From Nonomuraea candida (lineage in GTDB: Bacteria; Actinomycetota; Actinomycetes; Streptosporangiales; Streptosporangiaceae): DNA of 60,236 bases. The notes under the pieces were generated by a model that made no database searches, was not told the origin of the DNA, and saw only the letters and a list, made by a program, of their open reading frames with translations. The stretch lies in NCBI RefSeq assembly GCF_000725485.1, contig NZ_JOAG01000053.1:1-60236 (forward strand). The letters are read 5' to 3'. This document shows positions 25,137-33,581 of this stretch, one piece after another (position 1 is the stretch's first letter; every line of letters starts with the position of its first letter). A program made the translations under genes and the position numbers.

Positions 25137-26051
25137 TCAGGCGAGGGCAGGCGTGGCGTACCGCACAGGCGTGAGCCTGTCCAGCGAAACCAGCCGGTAG
25201 GTGGTGATCGTCTCGGCGCAAGCCGTACCACACGGCGCGGTGAACGCCGATGGCTCGATCACAACCTGGAGCCGGACGTCGCCGCAGCGCACAATGGCTT
25301 CGGTGACGTCGCCGTCCGTCCTGGAGGATTCCACGGCCACCGCACCGACGGAGCACTCTCCCGTATGGGCTCGGGCGAAGTGCTCGACGGCCTGCAATGG
25401 CTCAGGGATGCCTGCGCGCCCCCGGTAGCGGTCGAGAATGATCTCGCCCGACCGGTACGCGTTAGCCGCTGCCGATGCAGCAGCCTGAGACATGCTGCCG
25501 TAGAAAATTCCGTGTGGCAAGCACACGAGGTTGGCGGCGTAGCGATCGCCGCCAACGTGTGACGTTTCCCACACTCTGTCCGGCAACTTTTCGGCCAGGG
25601 ACCGAGCGAGGGGTAGTCCAATGCGGGCGCAGCACACATTGCGCTTGGCGTGCGTGCAGACCAGAAATACCGGCTCGTCTTCAAGTATGCAGGACTCCGG
25701 GACCACTCCGGCCACGAGCGCGTCCAGGTCAAGATCGTCAGGACCTGCGATGACGCCGGCGGCCACCCAGGGCCGCTCGCCCGCCGCGTACGCCACTAGC
25801 ACACGGATTCCCTGCTCCCGTGGGCGGGTCCGCCTTCCCGGGCGGCGGATGAGCTGGGGCCTGATACCGCGTTCGAGCGCCCGGCGGACGAGTTTCGCGA
25901 TTTCTTCAGGAAGTTCGCAGTTTTCCAGGCGGGAGGGCCACGCTCCGGTGTATTCGATGAGCAGCCACAGCCGGGCCCCCACGGTGGCGCTCGCCAGTGT
26001 GGGCAGCTCGCCGCTGTGGCAGCCGACCGGATGCTCGCAACCCCTGGCCAC
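25137..26051 (-). CDS. Sucrase/ferredoxin-like [2Fe-2S] thioredoxin-fold protein
   Basis: A 304-residue member of the sucrase/ferredoxin-like family. Tell-tale motifs are VFLVCTHAKRNVCCARIGLPLARSL with the cluster cysteines, WETSHVGGDRYAANLVCLPHGIFYG, and a C-terminal C..C region (PCGTACAETI). The protein binds [2Fe-2S] and acts as an electron carrier or reductase; the name sucrase is historical. The GTG start has GGAAGGGG upstream. An excellent DtxR/IdeR iron box lies 28 bp before it, so it is expected to be made under iron limitation. A role in ferric-siderophore reduction is therefore plausible but inferred. Confidence 0.85.
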   Translation of the reverse strand: MARGCEHPVGCHSGELPTLASATVGARLWLLIEYTGAWPSRLENCELPEEIAKLVRRALERGIRPQLIRRPGRRTRPREQGIRVLVAYAAGERPWVAAGVIAGPDDLDLDALVAGVVPESCILEDEPVFLVCTHAKRNVCCARIGLPLARSLAEKLPDRVWETSHVGGDRYAANLVCLPHGIFYGSMSQAAASAAANAYRSGEIILDRYRGRAGIPEPLQAVEHFARAHTGECSVGAVAVESSRTDGDVTEAIVRCGDVRLQVVIEPSAFTAPCGTACAETITTYRLVSLDRLTPVRYATPALA

Positions 26052-26078
26052 CGTACATGCCCCTTCCCGATCCGCTTG

Positions 26079-26097
26079 TTAGGTAAGACTAACCTAA
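26079..26097. promoter_or_regulatory. DtxR/IdeR/DmdR iron box
   Basis: TTAGGTAAGACTAACCTAA matches the 19-bp actinobacterial iron box TTAGGTTAGSCTAACCTAA at all but two positions and is nearly palindromic. It lies between the sucrase/ferredoxin-like start and the end of glpD and would repress the former when iron is plentiful. Confidence 0.8.
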
Positions 26098-26109
26098 CGG
26101 ATCGGTGCG

Positions 26110-27606
26110 TCAGCGGCGCGGGGTTCGCTCCAGCACCTCCCGTGTCGCGGGCAGGGCCCGCTCCCTGTCCCGCCCGACCAGGCCGATCCTGGTCCGCCTG
26201 TCGAGCAGGTCGCCCTCGTCGAGCGCGCCCTCGTGCAGCACCGACCAGAGCAGGTCGCCCGCGGTGAGGCCGAGCCCGACCTCCTGCGGGTGCGCCTTGA
26301 CCAGCTCGTGCACGGCCCCGGCCTCGGAGCCGTAACGGTCGGCCAGGCGCGGCGGCACCCCGCCGGGCCGCGGCCCGGCGCCCACGAGCGGGAGCCCGCG
26401 GGTGCGGCAGCGGCCGGCCCGGAGGCCGGCGTGCGAGATCGCCCGATCCACCGCGTCCTCGGCCATGCGGCGATATGTCGTCAGCTTGCCCCCCACCACG
26501 GTCACCACACCGCCGTCCGCGAACACCGCGTGCTCCCGGGACAGGTCGGCCGTCCTGCCGTCGGCGGCCAGGAGCGGCCTGAGGCCCGCGTACGCGCCCG
26601 CGACCGCCTCTCTGGTCACCGGAGCCTCAAGGACCCCGTTCAGCACCTCCAGGAGCGCTCTGACGTCCTCCTCGGGCGCTTCGGGGACGTCCGGCACCGG
26701 CCCGTCCACCGGCTCGTCCGTCAGGCCGACGTGAATCCGGCCGTCCGGCTGGGGGAGGACCAGCGCGAACCGGTTGCTCTCGCCCGGGATCGGCAGGTGC
26801 AGGCCCGCGATCAGGCCGGGCAGCGTCCCCGGCGCGAGCACCAGGTGCGTGCCCCGGGACGGGCGCAGCCGCACCCGGGGGTCCAGCGTGCCGGCCCACA
26901 CGCCCGTCGCGTTGATCACCACCCTGGCGCGGATCGTGAACTCCTCGCCCGTCAGCTCGTCGCGCACCCGGGCCCCCTGCTCCGTCAGGCGCAGCGCGCG
27001 GCAGCGGGTCAGCACGCGCGCCCCGTGGCCGGCCGCCGTCCTGGCGATGGCCACGACCAGGCGGGCGTCGTCGAGCAGCCGCCCGTCCCACGACAGCAGC
27101 GCGCCGCGCAGCCCGCCGGCGCTCAGGACGGGGGCCAGCGTGTGCGCGCGGGCCGCGTTCAGGCGGGCCGGGCCGGGCAGCAGGCGGCGCGGCGTGCGGG
27201 CGGCGGCCCGCAGCGCGTCGCCGAGCCGGTAGCCGGTCATCACCAGCGCCGCCCGGCGGCGGGAGACGGCCGGGGTCAGCGGCAGCACGTACGGATGCGC
27301 CCTGACCAGGTGCGGAGCGGTTCTGCGGAGCAGGATGCCGCGCTCGACCGCGCTCTCGTACGCCACGCCCGCCTGCCCCTTGGCCAGGTAGCGCAGGCCG
27401 CCGTGCACCATCTTGGAGCTCCATCTTGACGTGCCGAAAGCCAGGTCGTGCGCGTCGACGGCCGCTACGCTCAACCCCCGGGAAGCGGCGTCGAGCGTGG
27501 CGCCCGCCCCGGTCGCGCCGATTCCCACCACCAGCACGTCCACCCGTTCCTCCGTGACCCGGCGCAGCTCCCGGGCGCGTCTGGCGGCGTTCAGCGAGCT
27601 ATCCAA
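26110..27606 (-). CDS. glpD: Glycerol-3-phosphate dehydrogenase (FAD)
   Basis: A 498-residue membrane-associated flavoenzyme oxidising glycerol-3-phosphate to DHAP and feeding quinones. The FAD loop is VVGIGATGAGATLDAASRG at residues 26-44; SSKMVHGGLRYLAKG and NATGVWAG, and a late GGKLTTYRRMAEDAVD motif, are intact. The start is TTG with GGAGG six bases ahead, lying inside the end of the upstream tetR gene (8-bp overlap), so the two are translationally coupled. glpD thus appears to be controlled by its own TetR regulator and is divergent from an alkylglycerone-phosphate-synthase-like gene. Confidence 0.93.
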   Translation of the reverse strand: MDSSLNAARRARELRRVTEERVDVLVVGIGATGAGATLDAASRGLSVAAVDAHDLAFGTSRWSSKMVHGGLRYLAKGQAGVAYESAVERGILLRRTAPHLVRAHPYVLPLTPAVSRRRAALVMTGYRLGDALRAAARTPRRLLPGPARLNAARAHTLAPVLSAGGLRGALLSWDGRLLDDARLVVAIARTAAGHGARVLTRCRALRLTEQGARVRDELTGEEFTIRARVVINATGVWAGTLDPRVRLRPSRGTHLVLAPGTLPGLIAGLHLPIPGESNRFALVLPQPDGRIHVGLTDEPVDGPVPDVPEAPEEDVRALLEVLNGVLEAPVTREAVAGAYAGLRPLLAADGRTADLSREHAVFADGGVVTVVGGKLTTYRRMAEDAVDRAISHAGLRAGRCRTRGLPLVGAGPRPGGVPPRLADRYGSEAGAVHELVKAHPQEVGLGLTAGDLLWSVLHEGALDEGDLLDRRTRIGLVGRDRERALPATREVLERTPRR

Positions 27607-28162
27607 GGTAGGCCTCCAGCAGGGCGGCGAGCTCGGCGTCGAGGTCGTCGAGCGTGACGGGGTCGGGCATGGTCGGAGCGTCGGGCATGGTCGGGGCGTC
27701 GGGCATGGGCGGGGCGTCGAGCATGGTCGGGGCGGACAGCAGGAACGACTGGGCGACCAGCAGCACGGCCCTGGCCTTGCGCGGATCGCCGACCGCCGGC
27801 TCCAGCACCTCCAGGACGGCCTCGTGGCTGGCGCCGCGCCGGTCGAGCAGGTACGGCAGGAGCAGCTCGGGATCCGCCTCCACGATCTTGCGCCACAACG
27901 GGTGCCCGCGCAGCCCCCTGACGCCCGCCACGACCGCGCGCACCGGGTCGGACAGGTCGAGCCCGGCGATCACCCGCACCCACTCCCTGGTCATCAGGTC
28001 GGCCACCAGCGTGCGCACGTCGGGCCAGCGGCGGTAGATCGTCATCCGCGACACCCCCGCCCGGCGCGCCACGTCCGTCAGCGTCGTCCTGCGCACCCCG
28101 TAGGCCAGCACGCAGTCGCGGGCCGCGTCCAGCACGGCGTCATTGTGACGATTCGACGTCAT
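27599..28162 (-). CDS. TetR-family regulator upstream of glpD
   Basis: A 187-residue regulator. Residues about 5-50 form the helix-turn-helix (AVLDAARDCVLAYGVRRTTL, DVARRAGVSRMTIYRRWPD). Near the C-terminus is a repetitive PTMPDA segment encoded by four 18-bp repeats, an unusual insert. TACACT lies seven bases before the ATG, so the mRNA is probably leaderless. Its operon partner glpD and the divergent FAD-oxidase are the likely targets, possibly with a lipid or glycerol-derived ligand. Confidence 0.88.
   Translation of the reverse strand: MTSNRHNDAVLDAARDCVLAYGVRRTTLTDVARRAGVSRMTIYRRWPDVRTLVADLMTREWVRVIAGLDLSDPVRAVVAGVRGLRGHPLWRKIVEADPELLLPYLLDRRGASHEAVLEVLEPAVGDPRKARAVLLVAQSFLLSAPTMLDAPPMPDAPTMPDAPTMPDPVTLDDLDAELAALLEAYLG
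27662..27733 (-). repeat. 18-bp in-frame repeat in the tetR gene
   Basis: Four 18-bp units of the form GTCGGGCATGGTCGGGGC (plus strand) encode PTMPDA-like hexapeptides. Confidence 0.95.
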
Positions 28163-28164
28163 GT

Positions 28165-28183
28165 GTCACAGTGTAAGCGTGAC
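28165..28183. promoter_or_regulatory. Candidate TetR operator in the tetR/FAD-oxidase divergon
   Basis: GTCAC-N9-GTGAC is an inverted repeat lying 3 bp beyond the tetR start and 10 bp before the chosen FAD-oxidase start, covering both promoters. Confidence 0.45.
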
Positions 28184-28193
28184 TGGACAACCA

Positions 28194-29786
28194 ATGTCGT
28201 GGTCGGGCTGGGGCGACCCGGCCAAGGCCCGCGAGCTGCCCGAGGGCGTCCGGGCGCTGCTGCGCGACCTCCTCGGCGTGCGCGCGCCCGCCGAGCCCGC
28301 CGCCACCCTGGAGTCGGTGCGGCTGCCGCCGGTCGCCCTGCCCGCGCCGCTGCTCGGCGCGCTGGCCGGGGTGGTCGGCGCCGGCCACGTGCTGACCGGG
28401 CACGAGGCCCGCGTCCGGCACACGCGCGGCAAGTCCACCCCCGACCTGCTGCGCATGCGGGCCGGCGACGGCTCGGCCGCCCCCGACGCCGTGGTGCTGC
28501 CCGGCTCCCACGAGGAGGTGGCCGAGCTGCTGCGGCTGTGCTCGCGCGAGCGCGTCGCGGTCGTGCCCTTCGGCGGCGGCACCTCCGTGGTGGGCGGGCT
28601 GGCCGCCGCCCGCGCCGGCTTCGCCGGGGTGATCGCGCTGGACCTGGGACGGCTCGACCGGCTGCGGTCGGTGGACGAGGAGTCGATGACGGCCGAGTTC
28701 GAGCCGGGCGTGCGCGCCCCCGACGCGGAGCGGCTGCTCGCCGCGCGCGGGCTGACGCTGGGGCACTTCCCCCAGTCCTTCGAGTACGCCACGCTCGGCG
28801 GCTTCGCCGCGGCCCGCTCCAGCGGCCAGGCGTCGGCCGGGTACGGTCGCTTCGACGACATGGTCGTGGGCCTGACCCTGGCCACCCCGGCGGGCACCCT
28901 GGAGCTCGGGCGCGCCCCCAGATCGGCGGCCGGGCCCGACCTGCGCCAGCTCGTGCTCGGCTCCGAGGGGGCCTTCGGCGTCATCACCGCGCTGCGCCTG
29001 CGGGTGCGGCGCGCGCCGGCCGAGCGCCGGTACGAAGGATGGCGCTTCGCGTCGTTCGCCGAGGGCGCGGCGGCCGTGCGCGCGCTGGCCCAGGAGGGGC
29101 CGCTGCCGACGGTGCTGCGCCTCTCGGACGAGACCGAGACGATGATCGGCCTCGCCGGACCGGACACGATCGGCTCGGCCACCCCCAGGGGCGCGAAGGG
29201 TTCCGGCGGTTCGGGCGGGTGTCTGCTGATCGCCGGTTACGAGGGGGCCGGGGCGGGCGAGCGGCAGGCGGGCGCGACCGCCGTGCTGGCGCGGATGGGC
29301 GGGCGGGCGCTCGGGCCGGAGCCGGGGCTGACGTGGGAGCACGGCCGCTTCGCGGCCCCGTACCTGCGCGACTCGCTGCTGGCCGCCGGGGCGACGGTCG
29401 AGACGCTGGAGACGGCCGGGTTCTGGTCGAACCTGCCCCGCCTCTACGGCGCGGTGCGGCTGGCCCTGCTCGGCGCGCTCGGCGCGCCGCTGGTCATGTG
29501 CCACATCTCCCACGTCTACGAGACCGGCGCCTCGCTCTACTTCACCGTCGTGACCCCGCAGGACGCCGACCCCGTGGCCCGGTGGGAGCGGGCCAAGGCG
29601 GCGGTGAACGCGGCCATCGTCGCGGCGGGCGGCACGATCTCGCACCACCACGGCGTGGGCCGCGACCACCGCGACGCCTACGGCGCCGAGATCGGGCCGG
29701 TGGGGGCGGGCATCCTGCGCGCGGTCAAGGCGGAGCTCGACCCCGCCGGGATCCTCAACCCCGGCGTCCTCGTCCCCGGCGGCTGA
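28194..29786 (+). CDS. FAD-linked oxidase, alkylglycerone-phosphate-synthase-like
   Basis: A 530-residue VAO/PCMH-type flavoprotein. The FAD-binding half carries VVPFGGGTSVVGGLA and FPQSFEYATLGGFAAARSSGQASAGYGRFDDMVVG, and the C-terminal part has HVYETGASLYFTV and the family's SHHHGVGRDH. These fit alkyl-DHAP synthase, which swaps the acyl of acyl-DHAP for an ether-linked alkyl. Starts at 28161 and 28179 are possible; ATG 28194 begins just before WSGWGD, where relatives start. It diverges from tetR-glpD, so G3P/DHAP and ether-lipid chemistry may be coordinated. Confidence 0.85.
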   Translation: MSWSGWGDPAKARELPEGVRALLRDLLGVRAPAEPAATLESVRLPPVALPAPLLGALAGVVGAGHVLTGHEARVRHTRGKSTPDLLRMRAGDGSAAPDAVVLPGSHEEVAELLRLCSRERVAVVPFGGGTSVVGGLAAARAGFAGVIALDLGRLDRLRSVDEESMTAEFEPGVRAPDAERLLAARGLTLGHFPQSFEYATLGGFAAARSSGQASAGYGRFDDMVVGLTLATPAGTLELGRAPRSAAGPDLRQLVLGSEGAFGVITALRLRVRRAPAERRYEGWRFASFAEGAAAVRALAQEGPLPTVLRLSDETETMIGLAGPDTIGSATPRGAKGSGGSGGCLLIAGYEGAGAGERQAGATAVLARMGGRALGPEPGLTWEHGRFAAPYLRDSLLAAGATVETLETAGFWSNLPRLYGAVRLALLGALGAPLVMCHISHVYETGASLYFTVVTPQDADPVARWERAKAAVNAAIVAAGGTISHHHGVGRDHRDAYGAEIGPVGAGILRAVKAELDPAGILNPGVLVPGG

Positions 29787-29838
29787 GGTCTGAGGGAGCC
29801 TCCGGCCGGCGCGCCGCGCTCCCCCCGGGGCAGGGCGG

Positions 29839-30252
29839 TCAGTCGGCGGTGGCGAGTTTCTCGGCCTCGGCGTACGTGGCGGCGGCCTCGCCGTAGCGGC
29901 GCACGGCCTCCTGGGCCCGCGCCAGGCAGATCAGCGAGACCACCAGGTCGCCGCCGCCGAGGGCGCGGGTGAGCGCGACCGCCTCCTGGGCCAGGGGCAG
30001 CGCCTCCAGGCCGCGCCCCCGCTCCAGCTGCAGCTCCGCCGTCGTGCGCAGGCATCGGGCCAGCAGCGGGGTGTACCGGCCCGGCGACCTCCCGGCCAGC
30101 GCCCGGCTCCGCGCGATCGCCTCGCTCGCGTCGCCGAGCGCCGCGCTCACGGCCCAGCGCGGCCGTGACCGGGCGAGCGCCAGCAGGCCCTCGACGGCGC
30201 TCACGGCGGGCCCGCCGTCGCGGGTGGCGTCGTCCGGGCTGTGAGGGGTCAT
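29839..30252 (-). CDS. Small TPR-like helical protein
   Basis: A 137-residue protein made of short helix pairs reminiscent of tetratricopeptide repeats (EAIARSRALAGRSPGRYTPLLARCLRTTAE, GLEALPLAQEAVALTRAL, LARAQEAVRRYGEAAATYAEAEKL). It starts at an ATG with AAGGGGAG six bases upstream. Such repeats bind peptides, so a scaffold role is likely, but no partner is evident. It is divergent from the metallophosphoesterase gene. Confidence 0.7.
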   Translation of the reverse strand: MTPHSPDDATRDGGPAVSAVEGLLALARSRPRWAVSAALGDASEAIARSRALAGRSPGRYTPLLARCLRTTAELQLERGRGLEALPLAQEAVALTRALGGGDLVVSLICLARAQEAVRRYGEAAATYAEAEKLATAD

Positions 30253-30383
30253 GGGAGTCTCCCCTTCGGCGGTCCCAACCGCTTGCTTGGGGGGTGAGGG
30301 TACACCATGGCCAACCTTCCGTGTTCCCCGCGGTACGGAGCGTTCGGGATGCACAAAAGGGAGATGACGGTAAAGATGTGGTC

Positions 30384-31871
30384 ATGGTGGAAGTCGCGGC
30401 GGAACGGGGAAAACAGCTTTCCTCCCGGGTCTCGGAGGAGGGCGCAGGATGGGCGTGCTCGCAGACAGGTACGTTCGCGCAGCTCAGGCCCAATAAGCAA
30501 GGCTTCAGCTGGCTGAATTTACGGACGCTCTGGCTCTCGCGCAACGAGATCCTCGCCGGGCTGTTCGGGGACCCGTCGGGGGAGGTCCGGTCGCGGTGGG
30601 TGAAGTCCCAGGAAGCGCGGGGGATTGACCCGGAATTTCGTATCAAGCAGCCTCTCGGGGGTAATTTCAGTTTCCTTCTGCTCGGCGACACCGGCGAGGG
30701 GGACGCCTCCCAGTACGCCGTCGTACCCGGCATGCTCAAGGTGGGGCAGGGGACGTCCTTCGCCATCATCGCCAGCGACGTCGTCTATCCCACGGGGTCC
30801 GCCAACGAGTACGGGGACAAGTTCTTCCGCCCGTACAAGGACTATGACGCCCCCATCTACGCCATCCCCGGCAACCACGACTGGTACGACGGGCTCGGCG
30901 GGTTCATGCGGGTCTTCTGCGACGCGCCGCCGCTCAAGCCGAAGCCGGACCGGGGGCTGCGCGGGCTGCTGTGGCGCAAGCCGGAGACGATCGACGAGGC
31001 GCGGCTGGCCGAGGCCAGGAAGCTGCGCGGCAAGGAGTCGCAGCAGGCGACGCAGCCGGGGCCGTACTGGGTGATCGAGAGCGACAGCCTGCTCATCGTG
31101 GGCGTGGACACCGGCATCACGAACGTGATCGACCGGGCCCAGACGGCGTGGCTGCGCCGGGTCTCGCTGGACCCCCGGCCGAAGATCCTGGTGACCGGCA
31201 AGCCGATCTACACGGCGAACACGTACAAGCCGTCGGCGCTGGAGGAAGGCGGCACGATCGACGACATCGTGCGCGACCCCGCACACCGCTATGTCGCGGC
31301 CATCGGCGGCGACGTGCACAACTACCAGCGCTATCCGGTCAAGGTGGGCGACCGGGTGATCCAGTACGTCGTGTCGGGCGGCGGCGGGGCCTTCATGCAC
31401 GCCACGCACACGATCGGGCGGGTGGACGTGCGCGGCGTGCACGAGGACGACTTCAAGTGCTACCCCCTGCGTGGCGACTCGCTGTCGTTCTACAGCCAGC
31501 TCTACTCCGAGCGGCTGCGGATGAAGTGGTTGTGCCTGACGCCGTCGGAGGCGCTGTGCCTCATGTCCGAGCGCATCAGGAACGAGCCGGTCAGAGGGCC
31601 GTCGGGGCCCGTGCGGATCACGGCGCGGATGCGCTGGGCGGCGCGGCTGCTGGGGGCCTGGCCGTGGCCGCTGCGGCTGCCGGTGGAGAGGGTGTTCCAC
31701 CACTTCCTGTCGGAGCTGTCCGACTGGGACACGCCGCCGTTCTTCAAGCAGTTCCTGCACATCGCGGTGACCCCCGGCGAGCTGACCCTGCGCTGCTTCG
31801 CCGCCACCGGCTGCCTGGCGCAGGAGCTGCAGCCGCCGATGGAGGACGAGGTCCGGATCAGCCTGGCCTAG
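30384..31871 (+). CDS. Calcineurin-like metallophosphoesterase
   Basis: A ~495-residue phosphoesterase. The metal motifs are FLLLGDTGEG (GD), ASDVVYPTGS (here Ser-Asp where many relatives have Gly-Asp), AIPGNHDWYDG (GNHD) and AAIGGDVHNYQRY (GGDVHxYQR). Length is well above a bare catalytic domain; the C-terminal 130 residues (LSFYSQLYSERLRMKWL onward) are family-specific. The start is uncertain (candidate GTG or ATG between 30378 and 30387, weak ribosome site). Codon 30519-30521 is TTA (in WLNLRTLW), rare here. The substrate is unknown. Confidence 0.8.
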   Translation: MVEVAAERGKQLSSRVSEEGAGWACSQTGTFAQLRPNKQGFSWLNLRTLWLSRNEILAGLFGDPSGEVRSRWVKSQEARGIDPEFRIKQPLGGNFSFLLLGDTGEGDASQYAVVPGMLKVGQGTSFAIIASDVVYPTGSANEYGDKFFRPYKDYDAPIYAIPGNHDWYDGLGGFMRVFCDAPPLKPKPDRGLRGLLWRKPETIDEARLAEARKLRGKESQQATQPGPYWVIESDSLLIVGVDTGITNVIDRAQTAWLRRVSLDPRPKILVTGKPIYTANTYKPSALEEGGTIDDIVRDPAHRYVAAIGGDVHNYQRYPVKVGDRVIQYVVSGGGGAFMHATHTIGRVDVRGVHEDDFKCYPLRGDSLSFYSQLYSERLRMKWLCLTPSEALCLMSERIRNEPVRGPSGPVRITARMRWAARLLGAWPWPLRLPVERVFHHFLSELSDWDTPPFFKQFLHIAVTPGELTLRCFAATGCLAQELQPPMEDEVRISLA

Positions 31872-31934
31872 CGCCTTCGCCGTGACCTGGGCCGGTGGCT
31901 GATTCTGTCGGGGGCGTTTGGCACCCTGGGACAC

Positions 31935-33503
31935 GTGTACGTGGTGGTCGCGGGGGAGACGGTGCTGCCCGTCGGTGGCACGGCGCGCCGTCCGGCCGAC
32001 CTGGCGGAGGCGGTGCGTGAGCTGGAGGCCGCCGAGGGGCCGCGATGGGTGTGGGCCGACACGCGGGAGGCGTACACGCCGCTGCTGGAGCGGGGCGTGC
32101 GGGTGGCGCGCTGCCACGACCTGGCGCTGACCGAGGGGCTGCTGCTGGCCCACGAGGGCCGCCACGGCGAGCCGCGCTCGGCCCGGGCCGCGCACGCCAG
32201 GCTGCACGGCCGGCCGGCGCCGGAGGAGCAGCCGAGCGCGCCCGGCACGCTGTTCGCGCCCGAGCCGCTCGGCGCGGAGGCGGTCGCCGAGGTGCTGGCC
32301 GACCAGCTCCGGCGCGTCGCCGCGCTGCCCGAGCCCGGCCGGTTCCGGCTGCTGGTCGCGGCCGAGTCGGCCGGCGCGCTGGTCGCGGCCGAGATGTCGC
32401 ACGACGGCATGCCGTGGCGCAGAGACGTGCACGACGCGCTGCTGACCGACCTGCTCGGGCCGCGCCCGGTGCACGGCATGCGCCCGGCCCGGCTGCAGGC
32501 GCTGGCCGACGAGGTCGCGGCGGCGTTCGGCCATCCGGTCAACCCCGACTCCGTGCAGCAGCTCGTCAAGGCGTTCAAGGGCGCGGGGGTGGCGCTGAAG
32601 ACGACCAGGTCGTGGGAGCTGAAGCGGATCGACCATCCCGCGGTGGCGCCGCTGCTGGCCTACAAGGAGCTGGCCAGGCTGTTCAGCTTCCACGGGTGGG
32701 CGTGGGCCGACCAGTGGGTGCGCGGCGGGCGCTTCCGGCCCGAATACGTGGTGGGCGGGGTGGTGTCCGGGCGATGGGCCACCAGCGGGGGCGGGGCCCT
32801 GCAGATCCCCAAGGTGATGCGGCGGGTGGTGGTGGCCGACGACGGGTGGGTGCTGGTCGTGGCCGACGCGGCGCAGCTGGAGCCGCGGGTGCTGGCCGCG
32901 ATGGCCGGCGACGTGGGGCTGGCCAGGGCGGCGGGGGAGATCGACCTCTACTCCGCGCTGGCGCAGTCGTTCGGGGGCGAGCGCGACAACGCCAAGATCG
33001 CGATGCTCTCCGCCATGTACGGCGGCACCAGCGGCGACGCCTCCAAGCTGCTGGCCGTGATGCGGCAGCGCTTCCCGAGGGCCTACCAGTTCGTCGAGGA
33101 CGCCGCCAAGGCGGGGGAGGAGGGGCGGCTGGTGCGCTCCTGGCTCGGGCGCACCAGCCCGCCCCCGTCGGAGCGGTGGAAGGAGCTGGTGTCGGGGCCG
33201 GAGGGCGGCCGGGCGGCCCGCGACCGGGGCCGCTTCACGAGAAACTTCGTGGTGCAGGCGACGGCGGCGGAGTGGGCGCTGGCGCTGCTGGCCGTGTTGC
33301 GGGGGCGGCTGCCCGAGCCGGCGCGGCTGGTGTTCTTCCAGCACGACGAGGTGATGGTGCACTGCCCCGCCGAGCTGGCCGATGAGGTGATCGGGGCCGT
33401 CACCGACGCGGCGGCCGAGGCCAGCAGGCTGCTGTTCGGGCGCACGCCGGTGCGGTTCCCGATGGAGGCGGTGGCGGTCAAGTCCTACGCCGAGGCCAAA
33501 TAG
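31935..33503 (+). CDS. Bifunctional 3'-5' exonuclease/DNA polymerase (PolA-like, actinobacterial)
   Basis: A 522-residue protein whose C-terminal half is a family A polymerase: motif A VVADAAQLEPRVLAAMAG (usual DYSQIELR changed to DAAQLEPR), motif B region RDNAKIAMLSAMYGG, and motif C VFFQHDEVMVHC with the catalytic His-Asp-Glu. The N-terminal 200 residues hold the exonuclease-like fold, but the DxE metal site is not obvious (EMSHDGMPWRR is the nearest). It is shorter than Pol I and lacks the 5' nuclease. It is probably an accessory repair or replication polymerase. GTG start; the end lies 70 bp from the convergent MFS gene. Confidence 0.8.
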   Translation: MYVVVAGETVLPVGGTARRPADLAEAVRELEAAEGPRWVWADTREAYTPLLERGVRVARCHDLALTEGLLLAHEGRHGEPRSARAAHARLHGRPAPEEQPSAPGTLFAPEPLGAEAVAEVLADQLRRVAALPEPGRFRLLVAAESAGALVAAEMSHDGMPWRRDVHDALLTDLLGPRPVHGMRPARLQALADEVAAAFGHPVNPDSVQQLVKAFKGAGVALKTTRSWELKRIDHPAVAPLLAYKELARLFSFHGWAWADQWVRGGRFRPEYVVGGVVSGRWATSGGGALQIPKVMRRVVVADDGWVLVVADAAQLEPRVLAAMAGDVGLARAAGEIDLYSALAQSFGGERDNAKIAMLSAMYGGTSGDASKLLAVMRQRFPRAYQFVEDAAKAGEEGRLVRSWLGRTSPPPSERWKELVSGPEGGRAARDRGRFTRNFVVQATAAEWALALLAVLRGRLPEPARLVFFQHDEVMVHCPAELADEVIGAVTDAAAEASRLLFGRTPVRFPMEAVAVKSYAEAK

Positions 33504-33515
33504 CGCCGGCCGGCC

Positions 33516-33581
33516 GCGGTCGAGCGCGCCGGGCAGCGCGTCAGGCGGGGGCGGTCGAGCGCGCCGGGCGGCGTCAGGCGG
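33516..33581. repeat. 35-bp tandem duplication at convergent gene ends
   Basis: Two copies of GCGGTCGAGCGCGCCGGGC... start at 33516 and 33551. The second is 3 bp shorter and contains the stop of the MFS gene read on the minus strand, so the end of that gene has been duplicated outward. Confidence 0.85.

Noticed and set aside
30519..33362. A 947-codon minus-strand frame
   Set aside because: It runs opposite the metallophosphoesterase and polymerase genes, whose motifs are intact; composition is typical of antisense high-GC reading.
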